The notes below the pieces were generated by a model. It saw only the letters and a list, made by a program, of their open reading frames with translations. It was not told the DNA's origin and did no database searches. This document shows, piece after piece, positions 19,438 through 31,439 of a DNA stretch of 64,000 bases. Both the position numbers and the translations under genes were made by a program. The stretch covers positions 10,556,252 to 10,620,251 of the forward strand of contig NC_085137.1 of assembly GCF_035046485.1 (NCBI RefSeq), given 5' to 3'. Position 1 is the first letter of the stretch. The number at the start of each line of letters is the position of its first letter. This DNA is from Aedes albopictus (lineage: Eukaryota; Arthropoda; Insecta; Diptera; Culicidae).

Positions 19438-21285
19438 ATGTCGTCGTGGGAATTCTCCTGGACGGACGTGTGCCCGTCCGGGTTGCGCCCCTGGGTCAAG
19501 GACTACAACGATTTGGCGCCGTGCTTCCAGGAGATCTGCCTGCAGCTGCCGATGCTGGTGCTGTTCGCGGTACTGTCCTCGTACTACTACGGATCGCACT
19601 TCCGGTTGGTGTTCCGCAACGGGGTTCAGCGACGATCGATCCGGGTGCGTATTGCCGCTTCCATCGCGCTGGGACTGATTCCGGTTTTGAAGATATTCTA
19701 TGTGCTGCGGGTGCACGGGAAGATCTATCCGATCGATGTGCTGCTGTCGTGCGTGCAGTTTGTGGCCTGGACGGTTCACGTCGGGTTCCTGACCAGTTCG
19801 CTGAAGTGCGGTTCGTTGAGCCATCGGGGACCACTGGCGATCATTGTGCTGTGGACGTCGCTGCTGGCACTGACCGGGATCTGGGTCCACACCAATATCA
19901 ATTCGGATTACTGGCTGTGGTATGTGGCCGATTTGGTAATCTTCATAAGCTACGGATCGACGCTGATTGCGCCGGGGAATGCCCATTATATAAGACCACA
20001 GAGAACGGCGGACGAAGAACGGCAAGCGCTTCTGTCGCACACCTACACCCGGTTCCTGGAGGACATTGACGAATCGGCTTTGGGTCCGATCCAAGACGAT
20101 GCCAATTTCTTCTCCAAAATTGTTTTCTACTGGGTGCGACCGCTTATTGCCAAAGGAGTGGCCGGGAAGCTGCGTAAGAACGATGACCTTTTCGATCTGC
20201 CGGACTGCCTCAACATGAACCAAGTAGTGGAGAAGCTCCAGCATCAGCTCGATGCCGTTGGGTCCCTTTTCAAGGCACTGCACCGAAGCTTCGGGTGGGA
20301 ATTCTACCTGATTGGGTTACTGCGGTTGTTGGCCGATCTGTCCGGATTTGCCGGACCGGTACTGCTCGGTGGGCTTCTTCGTAGCGAAAACTTCAACGGA
20401 AATGGAACCGAGTCACAAATGGGTGAGTAGCGAATATAACAACGATATTATTACCAATCTACTGTAACATGTTTTTTTTCCGCAGTGAAAGATTGTGACA
20501 ATTGCAATGCCATCGATTTCCGCCCCTACTACTACGCACTGGGACTGCTCCTAACAACTCTGGTCAGTTGCTTCGCTGGTGTGCACTTCAACTGGCGAAT
20601 GACCCTGGTGAGCACCAAAATGCGTATGAGTCTGGTGACTGCCATATATCGGAAGTCGCTCGTGGCCAAGGGCCTCCAAAGTGCCCGACCGGAAATACTG
20701 AATCTCATGTCAACGGACACGGATCGGATCGTGAACTCCTGCATCAGCTTCCACTCGTTTTGGAGCATTCCGTTCCAGTTGTTCACTACGTTGTACCTTC
20801 TGTACACCCAACTTGGGCTGGCGTTCCTCGCTGGAGTGACCTTCGCCGTAATCCTGATCCCGATCAACCGGAAAATAGCGATGAAAATCGGTCAACTCTC
20901 GCAAGGTCTGATGACGGCCAAGGACGGCCGTATAGCCATCACGACGGAAACCATCTCCGGCGCGAAGCACATCAAGATGAACGCCTGGGAGGACGTTTTC
21001 ATCGGGAAGATCGAACAGGTTCGGCGCGAAGAGGTTGGCTATCTGTCCCGGCGGAAGTACCTGGACGCGTTGTGTGTCTACTTCTGGGCCACCACTCCGG
21101 TGCTGATGTGCGTGCTGACTTTCGGGACTTCGGTCCTGCTGGGGAGCACTCTTACGGCGGCAACGACCTACACCAGCGTGGCGTTGCTGAACATGCTGAT
21201 TGGGCCGTTGAACGCATTTCCCTGGGTGCTGAACGGGCTCGCCGAGGCGTGGGTGTCGCTGAAGAGAGTACAGGAGCTGATCGAT
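19438..21285 (+). CDS. ABCC10: ABCC10/MRP7-type ABC transporter, first two coding exons (3' partial)
   Basis: Exon A is 19438-20422 (donor GTGAGT) and exon B is 20486-21285 (acceptor TTCCGCAG, donor GTGAGT), joined in phase 1; they give 595 residues. Hydrophobic segments near residues 35-52, 71-89, 100-120, 131-150 and 158-177 form a TMD0. Residues 224-240 (FFSKIVFYWVRPLIAKG) are the ABCC L0/elbow motif. TMD1 follows, with the coupling-helix stretch EILNLMSTDTDRI and the ending FPWVLNGLAEAWVSLKRVQELID, which strongly resembles vertebrate MRP7. Family members are plasma-membrane or endomembrane exporters of lipophilic anions and drugs. Both nucleotide-binding domains and TMD2 are missing, so the gene continues beyond the window or the region is mis-assembled. 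Higher GC than its surroundings, as for a constrained gene. Confidence 0.92.
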
Positions 21286-22009
21286 GTGAGTAGTTCAGAT
21301 AATTATATATGTTTAACCCTTGATGGATGTGGACAGCATTTTTGCACACTTTTTCGTTATATCTTTTGAACCAGTGCGTCAATATTGATATCAAATCCTG
21401 AAAGCATGAGCTTCTGCTTTGATATGGGTTTTCGGAAATTTCCTCATTGTAGAATTATTTGGAAATTTACCTGTAGATGTACTGTACACCTCATAACATC
21501 CTAGCTCATAACAAAGCACATACATTCTAACTCCCCCCACAAATAACAGACGCTCATGCTGGTATACGAAATGTGTGTAAACCCTTTCAACCGTCATTTC
21601 AATAAGGAAACCTAACTGGCAACCATTTAGAGATGGCGCAACGATCGCATGCGTAGCACTTGGGAGCAAATAACAAACTCAAATTATCCCTGACAGATAG
21701 AAATGACTGCAGCAATTCGTTGTATAGCTGAAAGCAGTGAGCAACATATTTAGTTTTCACCGTTTTTACACAGGTTTTTAGTTAAATTTTGTTCTGTTAT
21801 CTGTGCCCCATAGTTTGTTTGGTAGTTGCTATACAAAGCATATAAGAAATGTGTTGGCACGAAGTGAGCCTTTCATTATGTTGGTTATTAATTAGCCATT
21901 AGTTGTTCAAACCCGTAACTGAGTACACGTTCATTTCACTGTGCTGAGAGGTTATTGGCCCAGCCTTAACAACCGTTACTCGGAAAAGTCAACACAAGCG
22001 ATTTTTTTC
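21286..22009 (+). other. Start of the large ABCC10 intron
   Basis: Sequence after the donor has no further transporter exon. No NBD (Walker A, ABC signature) is readable anywhere downstream on the + strand, so the intron would exceed 42 kb if the locus is contiguous. Confidence 0.55.
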
Positions 22010-23885
22010 CCGTGAACTCGGAAGTTTTACCAATCATCAGTCGTGAAGGTGGAGAGGTTCCAGAGGAGTTCCGGCGAATAACGGACCAAGGATCAATTCG
22101 AGCAGCGTATGTATCTTTGCCGATTGGAGAAAGGCTTCGCGGAAGAGAGAATTGTTCGTGGTCGTTCGCTATGAAAATGGTGCTGATAAGAGAAGGAAAC
22201 TGGAGTGCCGTGGATGTAGCCGAAGGTGCAGCCGTCAATCAAAAAGTTTCGTTGTGAGCCCTTGCCACAATATGTCTTAGTATTGATCCAATCGACTATA
22301 GCTTGATTCAAGAAGCTAAAACAGCACAGGAAGCCTGGATGTACCTCAAGAATGCATTCCAGGACAGCGGAATGAACCGCCGCATGAGTCTGCTACTTAT
22401 GGGCCTTCCAGGGAACTACGAGCCCATGATAATGGGCTTGGGGGCTTGTGGTACGAAGATTACGGCGGATGCAGTGAAGTCGAAAATACTTCAAGACGTC
22501 AAGGTTACAAGTGATCCGAAGACATCTAGTTCCGATGGGACGTTTATCAGTCATCAGATGAAATCATCGAAGCAGAAGAAGGACAAATCGAACGTGCAGG
22601 GATTCAAGTGTAAGCGGCTCGGACATTTCGCGTCAGAATGCCAGCAAACGGCTGGCGGATCAGAAAAGAATCGACAGAATTTTTCCCGGCAGAAGTTCTC
22701 GAAGAATGCGGCATTCAGTGTTACAACGTCATCAACCAACAGCGAGCGAGTGGTATTCGATTTTGGAGCGACAACTCACCTGTGCCGTATCCTGCCTGTT
22801 TTAGGGAATCGTAGGAAGACGTCGCGAACTGTAAATGCTGCAAACAATGCCGAAGTCCCAGTAGTTGCCGTTGGAGATGTGAAGCTAGACGCATACGTTG
22901 AAGGTCTAATCACAGAACAGATGTGCATCTTCGAACAAATTTGAAGTTTCGAGGTGGAAGTTGTGAAATTTTCACTTAGAGAACTAGATTGGAACGCATT
23001 TCCATGGGAAAATAAAAAAAAAACATCAAAGCGTGCTACGCCTTCTCCCTATACTCGCTGTAGGAAAAAGCTTGATTTCCACCACCAGGTTCGCTAGTGT
23101 TGAGCTATCAACCGAGCAGTGCTTTTCGTGACGAAGATTCACCCCCGTGGTCTAATGCTGTCTGTGTTCCAGAGCTTTCGATAAATCTACTGTCCATAAG
23201 TCAAATTTGTAAGAAACGAAGGGCCATCGAGTTATCTTTACGAGCGATGCATGTGAAATCTACAATGTTCAATCCCGAGAGATGTTTGCTATAAGATTCC
23301 AGAAACATAGAAGCATGGCGTTGTTGCGGACCATGACAACGGGCGCTGATTTTGTAATGACGAGGACTATACCATGTGTGCCGTGCATCGAAGGCAAGCA
23401 CCAGAGGCTACTGTTGTATGCAAGTTCGGTATTAAGATTTCGGTAAATAGGAGAATACCGGTTTCGAAGACAAGAGGTAAATTGAAGAGAGATGGTTGCA
23501 CGAAAAGAGATAGATTGAGAGAAGTTAGAACTGTAATGAGAATCAGGAGAAATAAATATGATCAGAAAGTGTGTGAGATCGAACGGATCATGTTGTGCTT
23601 TTACTCTACCCATTCTTTAGAAAACCCAAAGTACAAATTTATCAGCTACTATTCAAACCCAAGGGACCAAGGTAAACGGAAGTGTTGGAGCTAATACATT
23701 CTGATTTGTGCGGTCCAATGGAGACAAGTTCTATCGGTGGCAGCAAATATTTCTTAACATTTATCGATGACAGCAGCAGAAAAACGTTCAAGGATTTCAA
23801 AGTATATGTCGAAACACAGACTAGTAAGAAGATCAAGCGGTTCAGAAGCGATAATGGTACAGAGAAATACAAGCGTATAGCTTCA
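22010..23885 (+). pseudogene. Degenerate Ty1/copia gag-pol relic
   Basis: Readable segments in order: gag (AWMYLKNAFQDSGM..LLLMGLPGNYEPMIMGL..DAVKSKILQDVK); a zinc knuckle with its first Cys lost (FKCKRLGHFASEC); a protease site changed to D-F-G-A-T; the post-protease CVPELSINLLSISQI; C-V-P-C-I-E-G-K; then integrase core [24 protein letters not shown] and SDNGTE with an internal gap. Frameshifts and stops separate them and there is no RT or LTR pair, so it is an old, dead copy inside the ABCC10 intron. Confidence 0.88.
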
Positions 23886-23934
23886 GAAGTGCCTAAAATG
23901 TGCATATGTATAGAAGAGAAAGAGAGAAATTATA

Positions 23935-24032
23935 TAGAAAGATACAAAGCAGGAGGAAAGGAATTGAACCCAGAACCTACTGCATACAAATCCGAAACGG
24001 TAGTCACTAGACCACCAGGCCCGTGTAATACT
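23935..24032 (-). mobile_element. tRNA-derived SINE head
   Basis: The minus strand reads GGCCTGGTGGTCTAGTGAC (box A-like) and GGTTCTGGGTTCAATTCC (box B-like) at tRNA spacing. It abuts the Copia relic on its left. The cloverleaf is incomplete, so it is treated as a SINE. Confidence 0.6.
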
Positions 24033-24041
24033 TTTTTGTAA

Positions 24042-24632
24042 ATTTCTAGGAAATTTTAATTTTCAGATTTATTTCTAATTAGAAAAATCTCTAGCATCAC
24101 AGTTCAAAAAGGCCTTCTGTTTTTTTTTGTAAACAAACATGCTTCTTTCGCCATGAGTTTATCATGGTCCTGCTTGGCCGTCATCGTTGACTTAAGGGTT
24201 CACAACCAGGCCTGCTTGCGGTCCTTCAAGGTAAAGGGATACCATATTTGGCACACATGAAAAGAGTACATTTAAGAATTCTGATAATAGCGTACAAAAG
24301 AGTACGGTAATCCAAGGTATTTTTTTTTCTCAAGCGCTTATTGGTAATGCAATTAAAAGTTGCATTTTTGGCAATCACAAGAATTACTTTAAAAAAAATT
24401 AAAGTAAATTTCAGAAGCCGTGTACTTTTGAAGTTCTTTGATACATATTAGGAAATCTTCAAACAATGACACCTAAAGGTAGGCAATTTCTTGGGGAAGA
24501 AAATACTACTCTTAATAAATCGATTTGTTAAGAATCATTTTAATACAAATTTTGTCTATTTATGATATTGCGGGCTAATAATCAGTTACAGCGGTTTCTA
24601 AACGGCAGCCAATTAAACGCCCCATATCTAAA
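24042..24632. other. Non-coding repeat-rich spacer
   Basis: Contains two AAAAGAGTAC motifs (24260-24310), like those bounding the block at 13049-14514. No gene. Confidence 0.4.
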
Positions 24633-24933
24633 TCTATATATAAAAATGAGTTTCAAGTCCCTTTGAGGCAACAAAACTTAAGAACGGCTAAACCGATCAG
24701 AATGACTCTTGCATGGTTTGATTCGTGTTCATGGTGGCTGTGTTTATAAGTAAAAAAAGTTGCAAAAATAAACTAAAAAAGTAAGAAAATTGATAAAGTA
24801 CAGATTTTTTGTGAGCTGGGAAGAAAATCAACACGATCGCTATGAAACCAATCTAGAGTGCGGTGCTTGAAAAAGCTCAAAAGCTGTCAAACCATCACAA
24901 GATTGGCAAGACAGAGTTTGCCGGGACAGCTAG
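24633..24933 (+). mobile_element. 301-bp non-autonomous Helitron
   Basis: Starts TCTATATATAAAAATGAG and ends CAGCTAG, inserted between A and T with no TSD. A 3' hairpin GGCAA-N8-TTGCC (24905-24922) sits 8 nt before the terminal CTAG. This is the diagnostic 5'-TC / hairpin / CTRR-3' Helitron architecture. No Rep/helicase, so it depends on a trans-acting copy. A body fragment recurs at 7024-7112. Confidence 0.88.
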
Positions 24934-24937
24934 TAAA

Positions 24938-26235
24938 TTATAAAATTTCCATAAATAATTAAAAAAATGCCAATAAATAAATAGGGATGGAAGCAATAAT
25001 AAACTATAAAAAATCCATAAACAAATCAAAAAGTGCATAAATAAATCAAAATTTCCTATAAATAATTGATTTTCGAGCAATAAAAAATGTCAGAAATTCC
25101 ACAAATAAATCAACAATTGCAATAAAAAACCACATTTTTTCCAACAAAAAAAATCGAACACACTACATCATAGAACTATGATAGAAAGAACGAAACTATG
25201 TGTGCAATTTAACAGACAATTGCTTGCTGTCCGAACTCGCTAACGCTCGTCGGACTTAAAAAAGGGATAACATCTCTGTTCGCATTCTACCGGGCAAATT
25301 CTTGGATCTGTGGATTGCCTAGAATCGAATCGACGCCAGTGAAGAGAATTGTCGGACAAAAGAAACACAAAACAAGCAACAAAGGAGGCGCGGCGATTAC
25401 TCTTTATCCCAACAGGTAGCAGATAATGACATAATCCCGAACTTTTTTGTTGGGGACAAAACAGAAGCTGAATTTGTTGCGCACTTTTCAACTCGTGAAT
25501 AATCGATTATTTTTGACCCAAAATCGAAACTGTTCGATGGTTAGTATTCAACAGCGTTGCTGTGTTTACCTACTCGAAGTTTCTTCTCGAAAATCGCAAT
25601 GCAAGGCTCAAAAATCACTAAACTCGTGGTGTACGATCTTTGTCCTATTCTGTTCAAGTTGGGACAATCCTATGTCGCATTGGGTGGATTGTCGCAACAA
25701 ATACAGGTTGCGACATTGTCATTATTGTTGCGCGACGGATGAATTTGGATTCACTGATCGACGCAGTTACGGCGCATCGGATTTCGGAAACTTCGGCGGC
25801 CTTCTGCCGCCTCAGTTCCTTATCCCTCTATGCGGCTTCGCCGCATAGCTTAGCCGGTATTTTTAGCTAGAATTGCATAGAAATTCATTGCTCGTTGTTT
25901 TGTATTTATTGCTAAATTTTCAATTGTTTTTTTTTATGTTTTTCAATTGGGAATTTTTATATTTATTATGGAAAAATCGGATTTATTTATGGGAAATTTA
26001 AACTTTTTTTGGTGGAAAAAATGTAGTTATTTATTGCAATTATTGAATTATTCGTGGAAATTCCGACATTTCTTATTGCTCAAAAATCAATTATTTATGG
26101 GAAATTTTGATTTATTTATGTACTTTTTGATTTGTTTATGGAAATTATGTAGTTTATTATTGCTCCCACTCCTACTTATTTATTGGCAATTTCCGATTTT
26201 GTTATGGAAAATGACCAATTTTTTATGAGTCGTTT
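24938..26235. mobile_element. AT-rich foldback element with ~210-bp arms
   Basis: The left arm (24938-25150, with AATAATAAACTATAAAAAAT and GTGCATAAATAAATC) is the imperfect reverse complement of the right arm (about 26000-26235). The intervening 25151-25990 is non-coding apart from incidental ORFs and contains a small palindrome TATGCGGCTTCGCCGCATA near 25828. The Helitron lies at the outer edge of the left arm. Confidence 0.75.
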
Positions 26236-26705
26236 ATATTTTAGCCGTTTCTAAACTCACTTTTTTAAATTGAAAAATCATCCTGCTTTTTAGAGAGCTG
26301 ATTGCTGACTAAACTTTTCAAAAGGCCCGATCTGAAAAACAAACGCCTCTTTATTTATTCTCTCATCCGTTTATTAAATAAAGACGACAAAATAAAGTTT
26401 TTAATCATATTTGAAACACACATTATATTTGAAACAAGTTGTGAAACGAGGGGTGCTTAAGCACTATAAATTGCATCTCACCGAAGGACTTATGATTTAT
26501 TATTATATTATCAGAAAATTATATGCATGTAAAAAAGAGTACAATTGGGGCTATTTTACAAAAAAGAATAGTACGCCTATTTTTTGTCTGAAAAAGAGTA
26601 CATGTACTCTTAAAAGAGTACGTCTGGTAACCTAGGTCCTTGCCGATGTTCGACTTCGAGAGCGCAAAGCACATAACATAAGTGGAACTCTGGCTCAAAA
26701 AGTTG
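26236..26705. other. Non-coding spacer with AAAGAGTAC repeats
   Basis: Four (A)AAAGAGTAC motifs, one palindromic pair (GTACATGTACTC), lie at 26535-26630. They echo the motifs near 24260-24310 and may mark the two ends of one larger decayed element enclosing 24.2-26.6 kb. Confidence 0.4.
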
Positions 26706-27167
26706 ATCCCGACTAGAAAAATATATCAAGATTATATCATATTCTGTTATGATGGTATAATAAATATTTTTCGATATATTATTATGTTATAAAATAGATG
26801 CAGGATGATGTTAAAATAACTAAAATTAAAACAAAAACTACACTGGTCTTATCAAGATAATAACCTATTTTGTTATAATCAGATCTCAATTATAACAAAA
26901 TGTGATATAAATTTTAGCTTTAGGCTTACTAGTTTCTATCAAAATGTGATACAATATTGTAGCATTATTTTCCAAATGTCGAACAAACAAAACTAAAGTA
27001 TATTACAATGAGTTATCATACAGCATTTATAACATTATGTGATATAATTGAGTTATAATATTTGAATAACGCCAAGGATGTCGAACATAATTATATCACA
27101 ATGAGTTATAAATATCACGATTTGTTTTCATTATGTTATATTTTTGTTAGAATTTTCTAGTCGGGAT
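26706..27167. mobile_element. ~460-bp AT-rich MITE with CCCGACTAGAAA ends
   Basis: Left end ATCCCGACTAGAAAAATATA and right end ...TTTTCTAGTCGGGAT are inverted repeats. The interior is rich in TTATAACA/TGTGATATAA motifs, repeated in both orientations. TSD uncertain. Confidence 0.8.
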
Positions 27168-27191
27168 GCCTTTTCCTACATCGTACGCTGG

Positions 27192-27772
27192 TATACAGTA
27201 GAAATCCTCTACATAGAGATGAGCGGAAGTTACAAATGTTGAATCGGCAACGCTGTTTGTTTTGTTTACAATCGCTGCCAACACTTGCCACAAAGCTAGA
27301 TGTTCAAACTTTGTGCGTGACTTTGCTGTGATTCAGCTTGTTTTATTTACGTGGTCAAACTTTTTTCTCCAAAAATTTTGGAAAAATAGCAGCGCAATCG
27401 AAGAAATCTGAAATGCATTGCAAAGTGTTGCGCACATAATAGCGGCAGAGGTGAAGAAAGCAGCAGCAATGGAAGTTTTTTAAGATGAGCAACGACAAAA
27501 GTTTCGTCTCGAACATAAGCTCTAGAAAGTAGAATTAATAAAATATTATCTTTTTACTAAATTTACATATGCCGTCAATTTCTCGGTAATAAAAATAAAT
27601 AATTATAATTTATTTATAAGTTTCGATTGCAATACCGTTCAAACGACGCCTTCCTACAAACAATAAACATGTTCATTTGGCTCACACTTTGACAGTTCAG
27701 TCTGCACGATTGGCTTACAATGGCCGCCTCCGCACATCTCTATAATGTAGGATTACTAGTATACAGGACATC
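27192..27772. mobile_element. Inverted-repeat element with TAGAGATG-GCGG ends
   Basis: GTATACAGTAGAAATCCTCTACA then TAGAGATGAGCGGA on the left is mirrored by TCCGCACATCTCTATA then TGTAGGATTACTAGTATAC on the right. The interior is non-coding. Confidence 0.65.
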
Positions 27773-28454
27773 GAAATGTCAAACGCATTATAACATTATT
27801 GCCATATCATTTTTCAGCATGTATACCATTTTTCAATGATGTGGAGTAAAACAAAAACCTCATAGATCTAGACTGGCAGCACGTAGGATATAAATTGTGA
27901 TGAAACTTTGTAAACTCCAGCTAAAAATACGTTTTTTTAGCCTTCAATATGAAGGGAGATCGATATGTAAAACGTGCATGTGTTATTTCAATGATTTCAA
28001 TGAATTTATGACACAACGAGTAAGTGGATTTCCAGCAGCTAGTTTTGCGCATGTCTCAGATGCCAATCTTCGTTCCTGTATTCTTTTCCGAAACTGGAAT
28101 ACTGGTTGGATCAGATGTTTTTGTTTACCAAAATAAATGACAGTTCGATGCCTTTTATAAAAGATATAACAGTTTCGCATGCTGGAGAAAGGATACAACT
28201 TTTTCCTTCGTTCTGACTACACTGAGCCAACTATCCCGATCACAGTTATATGTCAGTCCTATATTACTGCACTATTGGTATATCATATGAATCTAATCTT
28301 AGGTGGAAAATGGGAAGTGAGAGTTATATGCGACGCATGTGGTATGACTCTCAGATCGCCATCATATTGTTATATGTCTTGCATTTTGCTTTTATCATGT
28401 GGGCTGGGTGCGCCAATGTATGTGCATGTCCAATAAAATCCTTTACATTTTGAA
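27773..28454. other. Spacer without supported features
   Basis: Short ORFs on both strands (27897-28453) lack domains and appear to be chance. Confidence 0.4.
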
Positions 28455-28540
28455 AAAAAGTTTCCTTGGGCTGGAGCGGGAATCGAACTTACAACGCCCA
28501 AATGACCGATGCCGCTAGCCGCACGACTACGAAGCTCACT
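28455..28540 (-). mobile_element. tRNA-derived SINE head
   Basis: The minus strand contains GAGCTTCGTAGTCGTGCGGC (box A region) and GTTCGATTCCCGC (box B), then GAAACTTTTTTTC. It resembles the SINE at 10745 in both boxes. Confidence 0.7.
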
Positions 28541-28711
28541 TACTGGAATTGCGAAATTCTGCAAAACGTATTCCACTTCATCAGCCAAAGTTATATGCAC
28601 AGCTAATGTATCGATCGTGTTATGTGCATATAATTCCGATATGCGCAGTTGTCATTGAGTTTTATTAGAAGGCTTTTCAATCGGAACTGTTTATGATATG
28701 ATACGTATGGT

Positions 28712-28837
28712 CCACTGCACGAATTTATGCTGGCCTGCTTACTCTCACACGAAATTTGACGTTTGAGCGGTGCCGACACCTCTCAAATGTCAAATTTCGT
28801 GTGAGAGTAAGCAGGCCAGTATAAATTCGTGCAGTGG
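28712..28837. mobile_element. 126-bp foldback MITE
   Basis: 56-bp near-perfect arms (CCACTGCACGAATTTATGCT... and inverse, ending GTGCAGTGG) around a 12-nt loop. The arms differ at only a few positions. The outer ATGG/CCAT also pairs. Confidence 0.85.
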
Positions 28838-30039
28838 CCCATAACGATTCATTTGAAGTGAACGTGTCAGACTAGGGGTACAATGTATGTGTAGTGTCTG
28901 ATAAAATAGGCTCTTAGATTTATTTCAGTGTGCGCAAAGGCAATAATGAAGTCAAGCTGCTGCACAGCCAGCTTCATGACAAAAAGCTCAGCCCTGTTCT
29001 TATTGATAGCTATCATCAACAACGTTTCATCCATAACTATAGTTATACGCCACGGCAAAATACTTGGTACAAGCATGCAGCAGACCGTGTCGAATAGTAC
29101 CTGTAAACCATCTTTGTCAATTTACGGAAGGTTTGGCTCTCGAGCGAAAGTTTCATTTCAATAAAACTGAACGATTAACAACAAATAAATTGATTCTGAA
29201 TTCAAAATGGTTCAGTTTTTGCATATAAAGTAATCGTTCTTGGGCCAAGTCACACGTGCATAGCATTATTCCTCTCAGAATCTAATGTTATTCCTAGCTC
29301 CACTATATGGCTGATGAATTTCATAAAGATGCGGTATAACAAGAAATTTTAAAACTACATTATGAGAAATCATTAGCAAGCTCAGATGAATTCATTAATT
29401 AACATTAGGTTTCTTAAGATTTCATTAGAATCAAAAGTGAACATTTTGAATTTCAAAACGTGAGCTAATGAATTATTTTAAATTCTTAATCACTTAACCT
29501 AATTTACAGCTCTTTTGTTCACCACTATATAGGGCATTACGTGAGCGATTCCAATTGGAAGCTGCACTTCCACTTTTGTACAGCGCCTAAATGTATTCTA
29601 TTATTCTACTATATTGAACTGGTTTGCTTTTAGCGCTACTTTCACTATCTACCCTATCATGATAGAATCACAAACAGGCGTCTCACTCTACTCACCCCCC
29701 ATCGTCCACGATTTTAACGATCGATTCAAATAATCGTAGTACGCAAATTAGGCACCGGCGGCGCTCGCATCGTTTGCTCCTGGTTTGACATTTACACACT
29801 ACCGTCACCTAGGACCATGTTTGTGACATACAGTGTTTTAGCATTGGACGATAATGCATTCGTGACTATGATTTTGATCGTAATTTATTTCAAGTGCTAC
29901 GTCTGTTTGTATGTGGTAGAATGATGAGCACGAGGATGTTGATGTGTGGCTGCTAGCTGGTTGTTTCTTTTTCCACTCCAATTGAGGGTCGATTCGCCGA
30001 TGTCCAAGTATTCGAGTCATGGGCTCAGAAGAGGGTCAG
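28838..30039. other. Spacer without supported features
   Basis: About 1.2 kb of mixed sequence inside the presumptive ABCC10 intron. No coding or RNA gene seen on either strand. Confidence 0.4.
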
Positions 30040-30165
30040 TGTCAGCTGCTCTCAGGGGGAAAAAGCAACTGAGGAAAGTGCCGGGGCTGGGATCGAACCC
30101 AACCATCTGCTTATGTGCTTATGAATCAAACGTGCGACCACTTACGTCACGGGCTCCGGCTAGTT
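30040..30165 (-). mobile_element. tRNA-derived SINE head
   Basis: The minus strand reads GGAGCCCGTGACGTAAGTGG (box A region) and GGTTGGGTTCGATCCCAGCC (box B region), followed by a CGGCACTTTCC body. Confidence 0.65.
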
Positions 30166-30597
30166 AATGAATTCAAATGTGCTCGTTTATGATTCGATAA
30201 TGTAGTTTTAAGAACACCGTCCACTGAAACTGTTCCGTTTCCACGTGTTTCGTAATGAGTACCTACACTGAAATAAATTTTGTTGTGGAAACTACCGATT
30301 CCATAGTAAAATTACTAACCGTACCTATGATTCTCAACCGACAACAATTTCCAGTTAATTCTACTAAAACATTGTCAACTTAACTAGCAGTGCAGTTAAC
30401 ATTACTAAAAATAATCTTAATTTAACAAATGAGCATTGTATTTTTAACTACACTGTGTTGTAAAATGCGTGTCCAGGAAAAATTAACAATGTTTTGTTGT
30501 TGAGACAACTACGCTTTTAGTTGAATTTACTACAATGCATTGTAATTTCAAGCATATTTCAGTTACCTTAACAGATTTTGTTGTCGGTTGAGAATCA

Positions 30598-30774
30598 TGT
30601 CGGTACAGGGAATGACCAAAGCAGAGATTCCGACCGCAGGGAACTTTCGAACGCGTAGGAAATACGGAAATCGGTTTACTCTTTACGAAACGTGTTTTAT
30701 TCACGGCGTATACAAAAGGGTTTTGGTCAAACGTAAACAAGTCAATGTATTACAATGGTAGGTATAATATTTTT
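30598..30774 (-). repeat. Copia 3' LTR, distal part
   Basis: Matches 48817-48994 almost exactly and contains a minus-strand AATAAA. The remaining part of this LTR is at 44580-44632, beyond the inserted block. Confidence 0.9.
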
Positions 30775-31218
30775 TGCAATTTCTCATCGTAATAGGCTGT
30801 TTTACCTCACGCAAATCTGACAGGAAAAGGCCTACTTTCCCACACTAAATAAGCAGTGCTGTAATGGTTCATTACAGCACTGATTTGCGTTGCGTAATGA
30901 ATCATTACAGCACTGTTTTCAGTTTTGATCAACTTCTTGATGCTTTCTGGACGCAGGATTAAAAAAATGTGACAACTGCACAGTATAACCTGCTATGATC
31001 AGACTTTCTTAGACATGGCTATGGACATCAGTGTGCAGTTTGATGTAAAAGTTTTGTTAAAAACTATCCTCAAGTGGTAATTTATGAAATTGCAAAAAAT
31101 GTTGTACGCATCTCGGTACAGAAATCGATTTTTACAGCACTCGTCGCGTACTTATCCAACTCGGCAAGCCTCGTTGGATAAGTGACAACTCGTGCTGTAA
31201 AAATCTTCATTCTGCACC

Positions 31219-31360
31219 TAGACCTGTGCGCCGCCGCGCCACGCCGCCGCCGCCGACACTTTTTGTCCCATGCCGACGCCGACCGAGGTATCGGCGGCGC
31301 GCCATACGCCGCTGTTTCTCACGCCGCCGATTTTAATTTTTCGCGCCGGTGATCACTGCA
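31219..31360. repeat. GC-rich subterminal repeat, left end
   Basis: CGCCGCCGCGCCACGCCGCC-type motifs and GCGCCGGTG, strikingly GC-rich against the AT-rich surroundings. It mirrors 44425-44552. Confidence 0.85.
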
Positions 31361-31439
31361 CGAACAAAATTAAGTTTACAGAGTTTGATTACAATAACTG
31401 ATTTCTCGACTCTTAGAACACACATTCACATCTCTCCAG

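Noticed and set aside
19426..20283. 285-codon minus-strand ORF opposite the ABCC10 exon
   Set aside because: Antisense shadow of a well-supported transporter exon.
20502..21293. 263-codon ORF in another + frame over ABCC10 exon B
   Set aside because: Out-of-frame shadow; the real frame matches MRP7 throughout.
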